Shown one piece after another: positions 8,195 to 17,548 of a stretch of 64,000 bases of DNA. How positions within the stretch are numbered: the stretch's first letter is position 1; each line of letters starts with the position of its first letter. The stretch lies in NCBI RefSeq assembly GCF_009932725.1, contig NZ_BLJU01000018.1, positions 1 through 64,000 on the forward strand, given 5' to 3'. The notes below the pieces were generated by a model. It saw only the letters and a program-made list of their open reading frames with translations, had not been told where the DNA came from and did not search any database. The DNA comes from Pseudomonas yangonensis (GTDB lineage: Bacteria; Pseudomonadota; Gammaproteobacteria; Pseudomonadales; Pseudomonadaceae). Position numbers and translations under genes: made by a program.

Positions 8195-10806
8195 TGGATC
8201 AACCCGTTAGCCGCCGCAGCCTGTCCGGCGCCTGGTTCGCCCAGCGCGGCTGGAAGCCCTTCGCCTTTCAGAGGGAGGTCTGGCAGGCGGTCAAGGCAGG
8301 CGAGTCCGGCCTGTTGCACGCCTCCACCGGAGCCGGCAAGACCTACGCCCTGTGGTTCGCGGCCCTGGAGCGTTTCGCCACGCCCTCTCCTGCCGAGACC
8401 ACCAGCCCTCGCCCGCGTAAAAAACCGGTCATGGCGCCGCTGACGGTGCTGTGGATCACCCCGATGCGCGCGCTCGCCGCCGACACCGCGCGCGCCCTGC
8501 AGGCGCCGCTGGATGACCTGCAGATTCCCTGGGACGTCGGCCTGCGCACGGGCGATACCAGTAGTGCCGAACGCGCCCGGCAGAGCCGCAAGCTGCCGAG
8601 TACGCTGATCACCACGCCGGAAAGCCTGACCCTGCTGCTAACCCGCGCCGATGCCCGCGAGGCCTTCGCCCACCTGCGCATGGTGGTGATCGACGAGTGG
8701 CACGAGCTGCTCGGCAACAAGCGCGGCGTGCAACTGCAACTGGCCCTCGCACGCCTGCGCCTGTGGCATCCGTCGCTGCTGGTATGGGCGCTGTCCGCCA
8801 CCCTCGGCAATCTCGAACATGCCCGCGAGGTGCTGATGCCCGCCGGGCGCCTGGTGCAGGGCAAGCTGGCCAAGGATCTGCGCATCGACAGCCTGCTGCC
8901 GGCCGGCCTGGAGCGCTTTCCCTGGGCCGGGCACCTGGGACTGCGCATGCTGCCGCAGGTGGTCGAGGAGCTGGAGGCCAGCAGCACCGCACTGGTGTTC
9001 ACCAACACCCGCTCGCAGGCGGAAAGCTGGTACCAGGCCCTGCTCGAGGCGCGTCCGGACTGGGCCGGCCTGCTCGCCCTGCACCACGGCTCGCTGTCGC
9101 AGGAGGTGCGCGACTGGGTCGAACTGGCGCTCAAGGAAGGCCGACTGAAAGCGGTGGTCTGCACCTCGAGCCTGGACCTCGGGGTGGATTTCCTGCCGGT
9201 GGAACGGGTGCTGCAGATCGGCTCGCCCAAGGGCGTGGCCCGTCTCATGCAGCGCGCCGGCCGCTCCGGCCATGCCCCGGGGCGCCCGTCCCGCGCCACG
9301 CTGGTGCCCACCCATAGCCTGGAAGTGCTGGAAGCGGCCGCCGCGCAAAGCGCCGTGGCCGAGCGCAAGGTCGAGGCGCGGCTATCGCCGGACAAACCGC
9401 TCGACGTGCTGGTCCAGCACCTGGTGAGCATGGCCCTGGGCGGCGGTTTCCACGCCGATGCCATGCTGGCCGAGGTGCGCAGCGCCTGGGCCTACCGCAG
9501 CCTCAGCGATGACGAGTGGCAGTGGGCATTGGCCTTCATCCGCCACGGCGGCCATTCGCTGACCGCCTACCCCGATTACCGCCGCGCCGAGCCGGACGCC
9601 AGCGGCCTGTGGCAGGTGCCCGATGCGCGCCTGGCGCGGCGTCATCGGATGAGCATCGGCACCATCGTCAGCGACGCCAGCCTGGCGGTGAAATACTGGA
9701 GCAAGGGCGGCGGCGGAGGTTCTCTGGGCAGCGTCGAGGAAGGTTTCATCGCCCGTCTGCGCCCCGGCGATACCTTCCTCTTCGCTGGTCGCCCGCTGGA
9801 GCTGGTGCGGGTGGAAAACATGACCGTCTACGTGCGCCGCGCCACCAGCCGCAAGGCCGCGATCCCGCGCTGGAACGGCGGACGCATGCCGCTCTCCAGC
9901 GAACTGGCGGACGCCGTGCTGGCCAAGCTCGACGCCGCTGCCCAGGAAGAATACGTCGGCCCGGAGATGCAGCTGCTGCGCCCATTGCTCGACGTGCAGC
10001 AGGCCTGGTCCGCCCTGCCCGGCGCCGCCACCCTGCTGGCTGAGGTGCTCAAGTCCCGCGAAGGCTGGCATCTGTTCCTCTACCCCTTCGCCGGTCGTTC
10101 GGTGCATCTGGGGCTGGCCAGCCTGCTGGCCTGGCGCCTGGCCCGCGAACAGCCGCTGAGTGTTTCCATTGCGGTCAACGACTATGGCCTGGAGCTGCTG
10201 TGCCCCAGCGAGGTGGATTTCGCCGCACGGCTCACGCCCGCGCTATTCAGCACGGACGACTTGCTCTCCGACGTGCTCGCCAGCCTCAACGCCGGCGAAC
10301 TGGCGCGCCGGCGCTTTCGCGAGATCGCCCGCATCGCCGGCCTGGTGTTAAGCGGCTACCCCGGCGCGCCGAAGAGCACCCGCCAGCTACAGGCCTCCAG
10401 TGCACTGTTCTTCGATGTGTTCAGCCAATACGACCCGGGCAACCTGTTGCTCGGCCAGGCCCAGGAAGAAGTGCTGCGCCAGGAGCTGGACGTGCAGCGC
10501 CTGCGACACACCTTGCAGCGCCTACAATCGCGCCGGCTGGATATCCGCACGGTCAAGCGCGCCACGCCGTTCGCCTTCCCCCTGCTGGTGGAACGCTTTC
10601 GCGAAAGCCTGAGTTCGGAGAAACTCGCTGACCGTATCCGGCGCATGGCGGCCGATCTGGAACAGGCCGCCGGCCCGGGTGGTTATCAGGACCCGGCATT
10701 CGCCATCGACGACGAGCGCCTGGCGCCGCGCAAGGGCCGCTCCCCGCGTCAGGGCAAGGACGGCCTGCCACGGCCACCGGCGCAGCGCCCGAAAAAACGC
10801 CGCTGA
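8194..10806 (+). CDS. Ligase-associated DEXH-box (Lhr-like) helicase
   Basis: 870 residues, a typical Lhr-core length. Superfamily 2 motifs are in order: Walker A STGAGKT (about residues 45-51), motif Ia TPMRALA, TTPESL, the DEWH box in VIDEWHELL, WALSATLGN (motif III), and in the second RecA domain LDLGVDFL and RLMQRAGRSGH (motif VI). The C-terminal part is the Lhr-specific winged-helix and beta-barrel region, ending in a basic tail (RPKKRR) that probably contacts DNA. By homology it is a 3'-to-5' translocase working with the adjacent ligase and nuclease. Start ATG 8194 lies inside the ligase stop region (TGATG). Confidence 0.92.
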   Translation: MDQPVSRRSLSGAWFAQRGWKPFAFQREVWQAVKAGESGLLHASTGAGKTYALWFAALERFATPSPAETTSPRPRKKPVMAPLTVLWITPMRALAADTARALQAPLDDLQIPWDVGLRTGDTSSAERARQSRKLPSTLITTPESLTLLLTRADAREAFAHLRMVVIDEWHELLGNKRGVQLQLALARLRLWHPSLLVWALSATLGNLEHAREVLMPAGRLVQGKLAKDLRIDSLLPAGLERFPWAGHLGLRMLPQVVEELEASSTALVFTNTRSQAESWYQALLEARPDWAGLLALHHGSLSQEVRDWVELALKEGRLKAVVCTSSLDLGVDFLPVERVLQIGSPKGVARLMQRAGRSGHAPGRPSRATLVPTHSLEVLEAAAAQSAVAERKVEARLSPDKPLDVLVQHLVSMALGGGFHADAMLAEVRSAWAYRSLSDDEWQWALAFIRHGGHSLTAYPDYRRAEPDASGLWQVPDARLARRHRMSIGTIVSDASLAVKYWSKGGGGGSLGSVEEGFIARLRPGDTFLFAGRPLELVRVENMTVYVRRATSRKAAIPRWNGGRMPLSSELADAVLAKLDAAAQEEYVGPEMQLLRPLLDVQQAWSALPGAATLLAEVLKSREGWHLFLYPFAGRSVHLGLASLLAWRLAREQPLSVSIAVNDYGLELLCPSEVDFAARLTPALFSTDDLLSDVLASLNAGELARRRFREIARIAGLVLSGYPGAPKSTRQLQASSALFFDVFSQYDPGNLLLGQAQEEVLRQELDVQRLRHTLQRLQSRRLDIRTVKRATPFAFPLLVERFRESLSSEKLADRIRRMAADLEQAAGPGGYQDPAFAIDDERLAPRKGRSPRQGKDGLPRPPAQRPKKRR

Positions 10807-10819
10807 CTAGAGAGGTTTC

Positions 10820-11500
10820 ATGAACGAGCACCACCCCGGCCATCTGATCCTGTCGCTGGCCGGTGCCGAACTCTGGCTCCTGGCGGACAAGGCCATCTGG
10901 TGGCCGCAGCAGCAGGCGCTGCTGATCGCCGACATCCACATCGGCAAGGCTGCCGCCTATCGCGCCCTGGGCCAGCCGGTGCCACAGGGCACCACCGCCG
11001 CCAACCTGCAGCGGCTGGACGCCCTGTTGCAGCGTTTCGATTGTCGCCAGCTGATCTTTCTCGGCGATTTTCTCCACGCCCCCGGCTCACGCACGCCGGC
11101 CACCCTGGCGGCGCTGGCCGAGTGGCGAGAGCGTCACGCCACGCTGGCCATGACCCTGGTGCGCGGTAACCACGACAAACGTGCGGGCGACCCGCCTGAA
11201 GACTTGCGCATCGCGGTGGTGGAAGAACCGCTGTTGCTCGGCCCCTTCGCCCTGCAGCACGAACCTCGCGCGCACGCCAGCCACCATGTGCTGGCCGGCC
11301 ACCTGCATCCGGCCTACTTGCTGCACGGCAAGGGGCGGCAGCGTCTGCGCCTGCCCTGCTTCGTCCTGGGTAACGAAGTCAGCCTGTTGCCCGCCTTCGG
11401 CAGCTTCACCGGCAGCATGACCTTCCGCGCAGAGCCCGATCAGCGCATCGTGGTGGTCGGCGACGGTGGTATCTGGCCCGTCCAGCACAGCGCGCCCTGA
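10820..11500 (+). CDS. pdeM: Metallophosphoesterase PdeM, ligase-associated endonuclease
   Basis: 226 residues with the full calcineurin-like metal motifs: ADIHIGK (DxH), FLGDFLHAPG (GDxxH-like), RGNHDKR (GNHD) and LAGHLHPAY (GHxH). Family members hydrolyse phosphodiesters, and this subgroup (TIGR04123-type) always sits beside the Lhr-like helicase, ATP ligase and exonuclease, as here. It begins 13 bp after the helicase stop, with AGAGAGG as ribosome site, so it is the fourth gene of the operon. Localisation is cytoplasmic, as no signal peptide is visible. Confidence 0.9.
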   Translation: MNEHHPGHLILSLAGAELWLLADKAIWWPQQQALLIADIHIGKAAAYRALGQPVPQGTTAANLQRLDALLQRFDCRQLIFLGDFLHAPGSRTPATLAALAEWRERHATLAMTLVRGNHDKRAGDPPEDLRIAVVEEPLLLGPFALQHEPRAHASHHVLAGHLHPAYLLHGKGRQRLRLPCFVLGNEVSLLPAFGSFTGSMTFRAEPDQRIVVVGDGGIWPVQHSAP

Positions 11501-11503
11501 GGC

Positions 11504-11923
11504 TTACAGACGCCGCAAGGTCGCAGCATCCTGCTCACCGTCGTAGAACGCCTGCAGCACCTCGGCAAACAGCGGCTGCTTGGGTGCGGCCGCCTGGAAC
11601 AGGGTCATGCTCGAACGCAACTTGAGGTCGTCCGGCGAGCCCATGATCTGCCGCACCGGACGCCCACGATGAGACAGCAGCGCCCGCGCACAATCTTCCA
11701 GGCGCGGGCCCAGCAGCGGGTGCGCCAGGTAGGCCCGCGCCTCGTCGAGGCCGGAGATGCCGTAGTGCTCGGCCATTTCACTGCGGCCCAGGCCGCGCAA
11801 CTGTGGGAACACGTACCAGATCCAGTGACTGCGCTTGGCGCCGGCACGCAGCTCGTCGAGGGCCTGTTGATAATCGCGTTGCTGCGCCTCGACGAAACGC
11901 GCCAGATCGAACGGATCGCTCAT
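11504..11923 (-). CDS. DUF1810 family protein
   Basis: 139 residues. DUF1810 hallmarks are present: DPFDLARFVEAQQRDYQQAL at the start, SHWIWYVFPQLRGLG in the middle and a SPDDLKLRSSMTLF region near the end. Family function is not established, though proteins of this fold have been linked to ADP-ribose or NAD-derived ligands. ATG 11923 overlaps the stop of the upstream 108-residue gene (ATGA), so the two are coupled. It ends 3 bp past the end of the convergent pdeM gene. Confidence 0.83.
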   Translation of the reverse strand: MSDPFDLARFVEAQQRDYQQALDELRAGAKRSHWIWYVFPQLRGLGRSEMAEHYGISGLDEARAYLAHPLLGPRLEDCARALLSHRGRPVRQIMGSPDDLKLRSSMTLFQAAAPKQPLFAEVLQAFYDGEQDAATLRRL

Positions 11924-12246
11924 CGCGCCGACCGTTCGTGCCCCATCGGCGTGGTATCGGGCAGCGCGCTCTGCGTGGCGAAGTCCGGGCTGTGCACCTC
12001 GGAATCCAGCGGCATGTGCGCGTAGCGGGCCTTTTCGGCACCTGGCGCGAGTGGGTCGGCCAGAGCCGCGCGCTTGAGCGGGTGATGCCCGCCAAGGCCG
12101 CGGGACAGCAACCATCCGCCCAGCGCGGCACCGGCTACGCCCAGCAAGCCGCCGCGCCGCAAACCGGCGCCTAGCAGCGCCAGACCGCTGCCGAGCGACA
12201 CATAGCGCTGCCAGTCGTGGAGGTCGTTATCGTTGTGTTCGTTCAT
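11920..12246 (-). CDS. Small protein with a glycine-rich hydrophobic core, unknown function
   Basis: 108 residues. A polar N-terminus (MNEHNDNDLHDW) is followed by a Gly/Leu/Ala-rich hydrophobic region (about residues 16-52, GSGLALLGAGLRR then GLLGVAGAALGGWLLSRGLGG), typical of glycine-zipper or membrane-hairpin proteins, and then a polar tail. I do not recognise the family with certainty. AGGAAG lies at good spacing before ATG 12246, so it is very likely expressed. It shares an ATGA overlap with the DUF1810 gene. Confidence 0.65.
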   Translation of the reverse strand: MNEHNDNDLHDWQRYVSLGSGLALLGAGLRRGGLLGVAGAALGGWLLSRGLGGHHPLKRAALADPLAPGAEKARYAHMPLDSEVHSPDFATQSALPDTTPMGHERSAR

Positions 12247-12372
12247 GGCAATTCTTCCTGAAGGTGACCTATCAGCTGACAGGTGCGCCCCTCCGATGTT
12301 CTGTCATATTGGACGACCGCTTATCGCATCGCGCTCGGCCATGAACGGCGACGGACTGCCCTGCTCAGACCC

Positions 12373-12417
12373 TTGACCTCTACGACGGCTGACACAATAC
12401 TGTATTCATATACAGTA
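12373..12417 (+). promoter_or_regulatory. SOS (LexA) box overlapping a sigma70-like promoter of imuA
   Basis: TACTGTATTCATATACAGTA at 12398-12417 matches the gamma-proteobacterial LexA operator, with CTG and CAG exactly 10 bp apart. A -35-like TTGACC (12373-12378) and a -10-like AATACT (12396-12401) with 17 bp spacing place the operator across the -10 element, which fits LexA repression of imuA-imuB-dnaE2 in undamaged cells. Confidence 0.88.
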
Positions 12418-12432
12418 TTTTGGTCATTACCC

Positions 12433-13050
12433 ATGTCATCCGTGGTCGCGCTCGACCGGCTGATCGACGCCCGCCGTGTATGGCGAGGCCAGGCCGTTTC
12501 ATCGCCATCGAGCAACAGTTTCTCAACCGGACATCGCTTTCTCGACGCCGCACTGCCCGGCGGCGGCTGGCCTACGGCTGCGCTCAGTGAAATTCTCACC
12601 GCCATGCCTGGCATCGGCGAACTGAGCCTGCTGTGGCCAACCCTTGCCCGGCTGACGGCCGCCAGCGAGCGGGTCGTGCTGGTCGCACCGCCGCACCTGC
12701 CCTACCCGCAGGCCTGGATTCAGGCCGGTATCGATCTGCGCCAGCTGAGCATCATCCAGGCCGACGGCCGCGACGCCTTGTGGGCGGCCGAGCAATGCCT
12801 GCGCTCGGGCAGTTGTGGCGCGGTGCTGAGCTGGTTGCGCCAGGCCGATGATCGTGCGCTGAGGCGCCTGCAGGTGGCCGCCGCGACCGGGCAAACCCTG
12901 GCATTCGCCTATCGACCGCAGGCAGAGGCTGCCAACCCGTCACCGGCGGCGCTGCGCCTGGTGCTCGAAAGCCAGCCGGCACAAGTACGGGTAATCAAGT
13001 GCCGCGGCGGGTTGCCGCCTGCGCGGCCGCTCGCCTTTACCTGGCATTGA
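12433..13050 (+). CDS. imuA: ImuA, SulA/RecA-like mutasome accessory protein
   Basis: 205 residues. It resembles the ImuA/SulA-like family: an N-terminal basic segment, then GHRFLDAALPGGGWPTAALSEI, the RecA-like loop, followed by a long conserved beta/alpha region. ImuA acts with ImuB and the error-prone polymerase DnaE2 in damage-induced mutagenesis and translesion synthesis. ATG 12433 sits 15 bp after the LexA box, giving a short leader. No lexA2 gene precedes it, unlike the four-gene version of this cassette in some pseudomonads. The next gene starts 7 bp after the stop. Confidence 0.88.
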   Translation: MSSVVALDRLIDARRVWRGQAVSSPSSNSFSTGHRFLDAALPGGGWPTAALSEILTAMPGIGELSLLWPTLARLTAASERVVLVAPPHLPYPQAWIQAGIDLRQLSIIQADGRDALWAAEQCLRSGSCGAVLSWLRQADDRALRRLQVAAATGQTLAFAYRPQAEAANPSPAALRLVLESQPAQVRVIKCRGGLPPARPLAFTWH

Positions 13051-13057
13051 GCCTGCC

Positions 13058-14467
13058 ATGCTCTGGGCTTGCATCCTGCTGCCGCAACTGGCCATGGACG
13101 GCGTGCAGCGTCAGCGCGCCAATCCCGACGAGCCGTTGGCGCTGCTCACTGGCTCGCCACAACGGCGCATCGTGCAGGCCGTCAACCCGGCAGCCCGGGC
13201 CCTGGGGCTGAAACCCGGCCAGTCGCTGACGGCGGCGCATGCACTGACGCGCGGCTTTGCCAGCGCAGAATACGACCTCGTGGCCATCGAGCGCTGGCAG
13301 CAGTTTCTGGCCGCCTGGGCCTATGGTTTCAGCGCCCAGGTCAGCCTGCATTACCCGCGCTGCCTGCTGCTGGAAGTGCAATCGAGCCTGGGGCTGTTTG
13401 GCCCCTGGCCGCGCTTCGAAGCACGTCTGCGCGCCGAGCTGTCGGCGCTGGCCTTCCAGCACCGCATTGCCGTCGCGCCGAACCCGGCCGCTGCGCGGGT
13501 GCTGGTCAATATCGGTGATGGCCTGATGGCAGGCGATGGGCAGACGCTCAGGCAGATGCTCGATCCCTTGCCCGTGGATCGGCTCGGGCTTGACGCTACG
13601 GTAACCACAGCCTGCAACCGCATGGGCCTCAGGCAGCTGCGCCAGTTATTGGCTCTGCCGCGTGACAGCCTGGCCAGGCGGTTTCCTGCCGATGTGCTGC
13701 GCCATCTCGATACCCTGCTGGGCCAGCGCCCACTGGCGCTGGATTTCTATACGCCCGCGGACGTGTTCGATGCTCGTATCGAGCTGAATTTCGAGGTCGA
13801 ATCCCATCAGGCGCTGCTGTTCCCGCTGCGTCGGCTGACGGCCGATCTGGCCGCCTACCTGGCCGGGCGTGACAGTGGTGTGCAGCGTTTCGCCCTGCAC
13901 CTGGAACACCGCGTGGGTGCCGATACGCAGATACAGGTGGGCCTGCTCAGCGCAGAGCGTGATCCCGGCATGCTGTTCGAGCTGACACGCGGACGCCTGG
14001 AGCATCAGCAGCTACCGGCACCGGTGCTGGCCGTGCGCTTGGTGGCGCGGGAACTACCGGCCTTCGCGCCGCAGCATCAGCAGTTGTTCGACGAGCGACC
14101 ACAACAGAACCAGCCCTGGGAGCAACTACGCGAGCGATTGCGTGCGCGCCTCGGTGATGACGCCCTGCATGGCCTCGGTGCCAGAGCCGATCACCGCCCC
14201 GAGTGTGCCTGGATGAACGAATCGACCAGCTCCGTGCTGCCACCCAGCGGCCCTCGGCCCGGCTGGCTGCTGAAAGAACCGCAGCCGCTGCACGAGGCCT
14301 CGCTACGCATTCTCGCAGGCCCCGAACGCATCGAGTCCGGCTGGTGGGATGGCGAGGATGTACGCCGCGACTATTACGTGGTGCAGACCCGTGCCGGCCA
14401 GCGCGGCTGGGCGTATCGCCCGGTCGGCAGTGAGGGCCCATTGCTGCTGCACGGGTGGTTCGCATGA
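13058..14467 (+). CDS. imuB: ImuB, catalytically inactive Y-family polymerase homologue
   Basis: 469 residues with Y-family architecture (palm/fingers about 1-230, little finger about 230-350, extra C-terminal tail). The first catalytic aspartate region reads WACILLPQLAMD rather than the acidic DinB motif, as expected for ImuB proteins that lack polymerase activity. A candidate beta-clamp-binding peptide, QHQQLF, lies at residues 339-344, where ImuB clamp motifs usually sit. ImuB is the adaptor joining the clamp, ImuA and DnaE2. The stop overlaps the dnaE2 start as ATGA (14464-14467). Confidence 0.9.
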   Translation: MLWACILLPQLAMDGVQRQRANPDEPLALLTGSPQRRIVQAVNPAARALGLKPGQSLTAAHALTRGFASAEYDLVAIERWQQFLAAWAYGFSAQVSLHYPRCLLLEVQSSLGLFGPWPRFEARLRAELSALAFQHRIAVAPNPAAARVLVNIGDGLMAGDGQTLRQMLDPLPVDRLGLDATVTTACNRMGLRQLRQLLALPRDSLARRFPADVLRHLDTLLGQRPLALDFYTPADVFDARIELNFEVESHQALLFPLRRLTADLAAYLAGRDSGVQRFALHLEHRVGADTQIQVGLLSAERDPGMLFELTRGRLEHQQLPAPVLAVRLVARELPAFAPQHQQLFDERPQQNQPWEQLRERLRARLGDDALHGLGARADHRPECAWMNESTSSVLPPSGPRPGWLLKEPQPLHEASLRILAGPERIESGWWDGEDVRRDYYVVQTRAGQRGWAYRPVGSEGPLLLHGWFA

Positions 14468-17400
14468 GCGATTACGCCGAGCTCCATTGCCTGTCGAATT
14501 TCACTTTCCAGCGCGGCGCATCCAGCGCCCAGGAGTTGTTCGAGCGTGCGGCTCGGCTGGGTTACCACGCCCTGGCGATTACCGATGAATGCACCCTGGC
14601 TGGCATCGTGCGCGCGTGGGAGGCCTCGAAAAAAACCGGAGTAAAGCTGATCGTGGGCAGCGAGGTGCGCATCGAGAACGGCCCGAAACTGGTGCTGCTG
14701 GTCGAGAACCTGGCGGGCTACCAGGCGTTATGCGGCCTGATCACCCGGGCGCGACGCAGGGCGGCAAAGGGCACCTATCGGCTGTTGCACGAGGATTTCG
14801 TGGTACCGCTCGATGGTCTTTTGGCCATATGGCTCAGCGAAGGCGAGGTCACCGCCCTGCCCTGGCTTCGCTCGGTTTTCCCCGAGCGGCTGTGGCTGGG
14901 TGTCGAGCTGCATCGCGGTGCGGAGGATAGCGCGCGTCTGCAGCGCCTGCTCGAAATGGCCGCCGTCCATGACTTGCCGGCGGTGGCCTGTGGCGATGTA
15001 CACATGCATGCCCGTGGCCGCCGCGCCCTGCAGGATTGCATGACTGCCATCCGTCATCATCTTCCCGTGGCCGAGGCCGGCGCCCATCTGTTCGCCAATG
15101 GCGAACGGCATCTGCGCCGACTTGAGGAGCTGGGCGAGCTGTATCCGCCCGAGCTGCTCATGCAGACGCTGTGCATCGCCGAACGCTGCCACTTCGATCT
15201 CGACGAGCTGGATTATCACTACCCGCATGAGCTGGTGCCGGCAGGTCATGACCCCACCTCCTGGCTGCGCGTTCTGGTGGAGCGTGGCGCTGCCGAACGC
15301 TGGGGCAAGAATGTGCCGGCCGCCGCCCGCACACAGATCGAGCATGAACTGGCGCTGATCGCCGAGCTGAAATACGAGAGCTACTTTCTGACCGTGCATG
15401 ACATCGTCCGCTTCGCCCGCGAGCAGCACATCCTCTGCCAGGGCCGGGGTTCGGCGGCCAACTCGAGCGTCTGCTTCGCGCTCGGCATCACCGAGCTGGA
15501 CCCCACCGAGAGCCGGCTGTTGTTCGAGCGTTTTCTCTCCCGCGAGCGCAACGAGCCACCGGATATCGACGTCGATTTCGAGCATGAGCGCCGTGAAGAG
15601 GTCATTCAGTACGTATTTCGCCGCTACGGGCGAACACGTGCGGCGCTCACGGCCGTGGTCAACACCTACCACGGTGCCGGGGCGATACGCGATGTCGCCA
15701 AGGCCCTGGGTTTGCCGCCGGATCAGGTCAATGCGCTGGCTGATTGCTGTGGGCGCTGGAGTAGCGGCCCACCAACACCGGAACGCCTGCAGGAAGCGGG
15801 TTTCGATCCGCAGAATCTGCTGCTCAGGCGCGTGCTGATCCTGACCGGCGAGCTGATCGGCTTCCCCCGGCACCTGTCGCAGCATCCAGGCGGTTTCGTC
15901 ATTTCCGAGCACGCGCTCGACACCCTGGTGCCGGTGGAGAACGCGACCATGGCTGAGCGCACCGTGATCCAGTGGGACAAGGACGATCTCGACAGGGTCG
16001 GCCTGCTCAAGGTCGACGTGCTGGCCCTGGGCATGCTTAGCGCACTGCGCCGCTGTTTCGGCCTGATCGAGCGCTACCGCGGCACGCAGTGGACGCTGGC
16101 GACCCTGCCCAAGGAAGACCCGGCCACCTACGCCATGATCAGCCGCGCAGATACCATCGGCGCGTTCCAGATCGAGTCTCGCGCGCAGATGGCGATGCTG
16201 CCGCGCCTGCGCCCGAAAACCTTTTACGACCTGGTGATCCAGGTGGCCATCGTCCGTCCTGGGCCGATCCAGGGCGACATGGTGCATCCCTACCTGCGTC
16301 GGCGGAACGAAGAGGAAGCCATCGATTACCCCTCCGATGAACTCAAGCCGGTCTTCGAGCGCACCCTCGGCGTGCCGCTGTTTCAGGAGCAAGTGATGGA
16401 ATTGGCCATCGTCGCTGCCGACTACACCCCAGGCGAAGCGGATGAGCTGCGCCGCAGCATGGCCGCCTGGAAACGCCATGGCGGCCTCGAACCGCATCGT
16501 CAGCGGCTCACCTCGCGCATGCTGGAAAAAGGCTACTCGCAGGCATTTACCGAACGGATCTTTCGCCAGATCGAGGGCTTCGGCAGCTACGGCTTCCCCG
16601 AGTCGCATGCAGCCAGCTTCGCCCTGCTCGCCTACGCCAGTTGCTGGTTGAAGTGCCATGAGCCCGCGGCCTATGCCTGCGCCCTGGTCAACAGCTGGCC
16701 GATGGGTTTCTACAGCCCTGATCAGGTGCTGCAGGACGCGCGGCGGCATGACGTCGAGTTGCGTCCCGTGGACGTACGCTACAGCGACTGGGATTGCAGT
16801 CTGGAGCCCGATGAACATGGCGAGCCGGCCATCCGCCTGGGCCTGAGGATGATTCGTGGCATGCGCGAAGACGACGCACGCCGTATCGAACAGGCGCGCC
16901 AGTCAGGTGCATTCCGTGATGTCGAGGACCTCAGCGTGCGTGCACGCCTGGATGCTTCGGCGCGCGAGCGACTGGCCGATGCCGGCGCACTCGGCGGCCT
17001 AGTTGGCCACCGCTATCAGGCGCGCTGGGCGGTGGCTGGCGTCGAGGAACAATTACCACTGTTCGCCGGCGTATCTGCGCCGAATGAAGCCGCTCCGGGC
17101 CTGCCTGCCCCATCGCCGGGGGAAGATCTGCTGACCGACTATGCGACGCTCGGCACCACCCTCGGCCCGCATCCACTGGCTCTGCTGCGCCAGGCGCTAC
17201 GGGCGCGGCGCTGCCGAAGCTCACGTGAATTGCAGGTAGTCGAGCATGGCCGACCTGTCAGCGTTGCCGGCCTGGTGATCGGCAGGCAAAGGCCGCAAAC
17301 CGCCAGCGGCGTCATCTTCGTCACGCTCGAAGATGAGTTCGGCATGGTCAATGTGGTCGTCTGGCATGATCTGGCCGAGCGCCAGCGGCGAGTCCTGGTG

Positions 17401-17532
17401 CAGTCGCAGATGCTGCGCATCGACGGCCATCTGGAAACCCAGGATGGCGTGCGCCATGTGATCGCCGGGCGCCTGACCGACCTGACGGCGATGCTGACCG
17501 GGCTGGACATACGCAGCCGCGACTTTCATTGA
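14464..17532 (+). CDS. dnaE2: Error-prone DNA polymerase III alpha subunit DnaE2
   Basis: 1022 residues, the usual DnaE2 length and shorter than replicative DnaE1. It starts with a PHP domain (YAELHCLSNFTFQRGASS...), then has the C-family polymerase core including GRGSAANSSVCFALGIT and the catalytic-acid segment PPDIDVDFEHERREEV, then FGSYGFPESHAASFALL and a C-terminal OB domain (residues about 905-985: VSVAGLVIGRQRP, GVIFVTLEDEFG). It is the translesion polymerase of the ImuA/ImuB mutasome and is presumably induced from the LexA-controlled promoter upstream of imuA. Confidence 0.95.
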   Translation: MSDYAELHCLSNFTFQRGASSAQELFERAARLGYHALAITDECTLAGIVRAWEASKKTGVKLIVGSEVRIENGPKLVLLVENLAGYQALCGLITRARRRAAKGTYRLLHEDFVVPLDGLLAIWLSEGEVTALPWLRSVFPERLWLGVELHRGAEDSARLQRLLEMAAVHDLPAVACGDVHMHARGRRALQDCMTAIRHHLPVAEAGAHLFANGERHLRRLEELGELYPPELLMQTLCIAERCHFDLDELDYHYPHELVPAGHDPTSWLRVLVERGAAERWGKNVPAAARTQIEHELALIAELKYESYFLTVHDIVRFAREQHILCQGRGSAANSSVCFALGITELDPTESRLLFERFLSRERNEPPDIDVDFEHERREEVIQYVFRRYGRTRAALTAVVNTYHGAGAIRDVAKALGLPPDQVNALADCCGRWSSGPPTPERLQEAGFDPQNLLLRRVLILTGELIGFPRHLSQHPGGFVISEHALDTLVPVENATMAERTVIQWDKDDLDRVGLLKVDVLALGMLSALRRCFGLIERYRGTQWTLATLPKEDPATYAMISRADTIGAFQIESRAQMAMLPRLRPKTFYDLVIQVAIVRPGPIQGDMVHPYLRRRNEEEAIDYPSDELKPVFERTLGVPLFQEQVMELAIVAADYTPGEADELRRSMAAWKRHGGLEPHRQRLTSRMLEKGYSQAFTERIFRQIEGFGSYGFPESHAASFALLAYASCWLKCHEPAAYACALVNSWPMGFYSPDQVLQDARRHDVELRPVDVRYSDWDCSLEPDEHGEPAIRLGLRMIRGMREDDARRIEQARQSGAFRDVEDLSVRARLDASARERLADAGALGGLVGHRYQARWAVAGVEEQLPLFAGVSAPNEAAPGLPAPSPGEDLLTDYATLGTTLGPHPLALLRQALRARRCRSSRELQVVEHGRPVSVAGLVIGRQRPQTASGVIFVTLEDEFGMVNVVVWHDLAERQRRVLVQSQMLRIDGHLETQDGVRHVIAGRLTDLTAMLTGLDIRSRDFH

Positions 17533-17548
17533 GCCTCTCGCCTGATCC

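Noticed and set aside
14728..16818. Long minus-strand open frame opposite dnaE2
   Set aside because: Another antisense shadow; the plus strand encodes a clear polymerase through the entire region.
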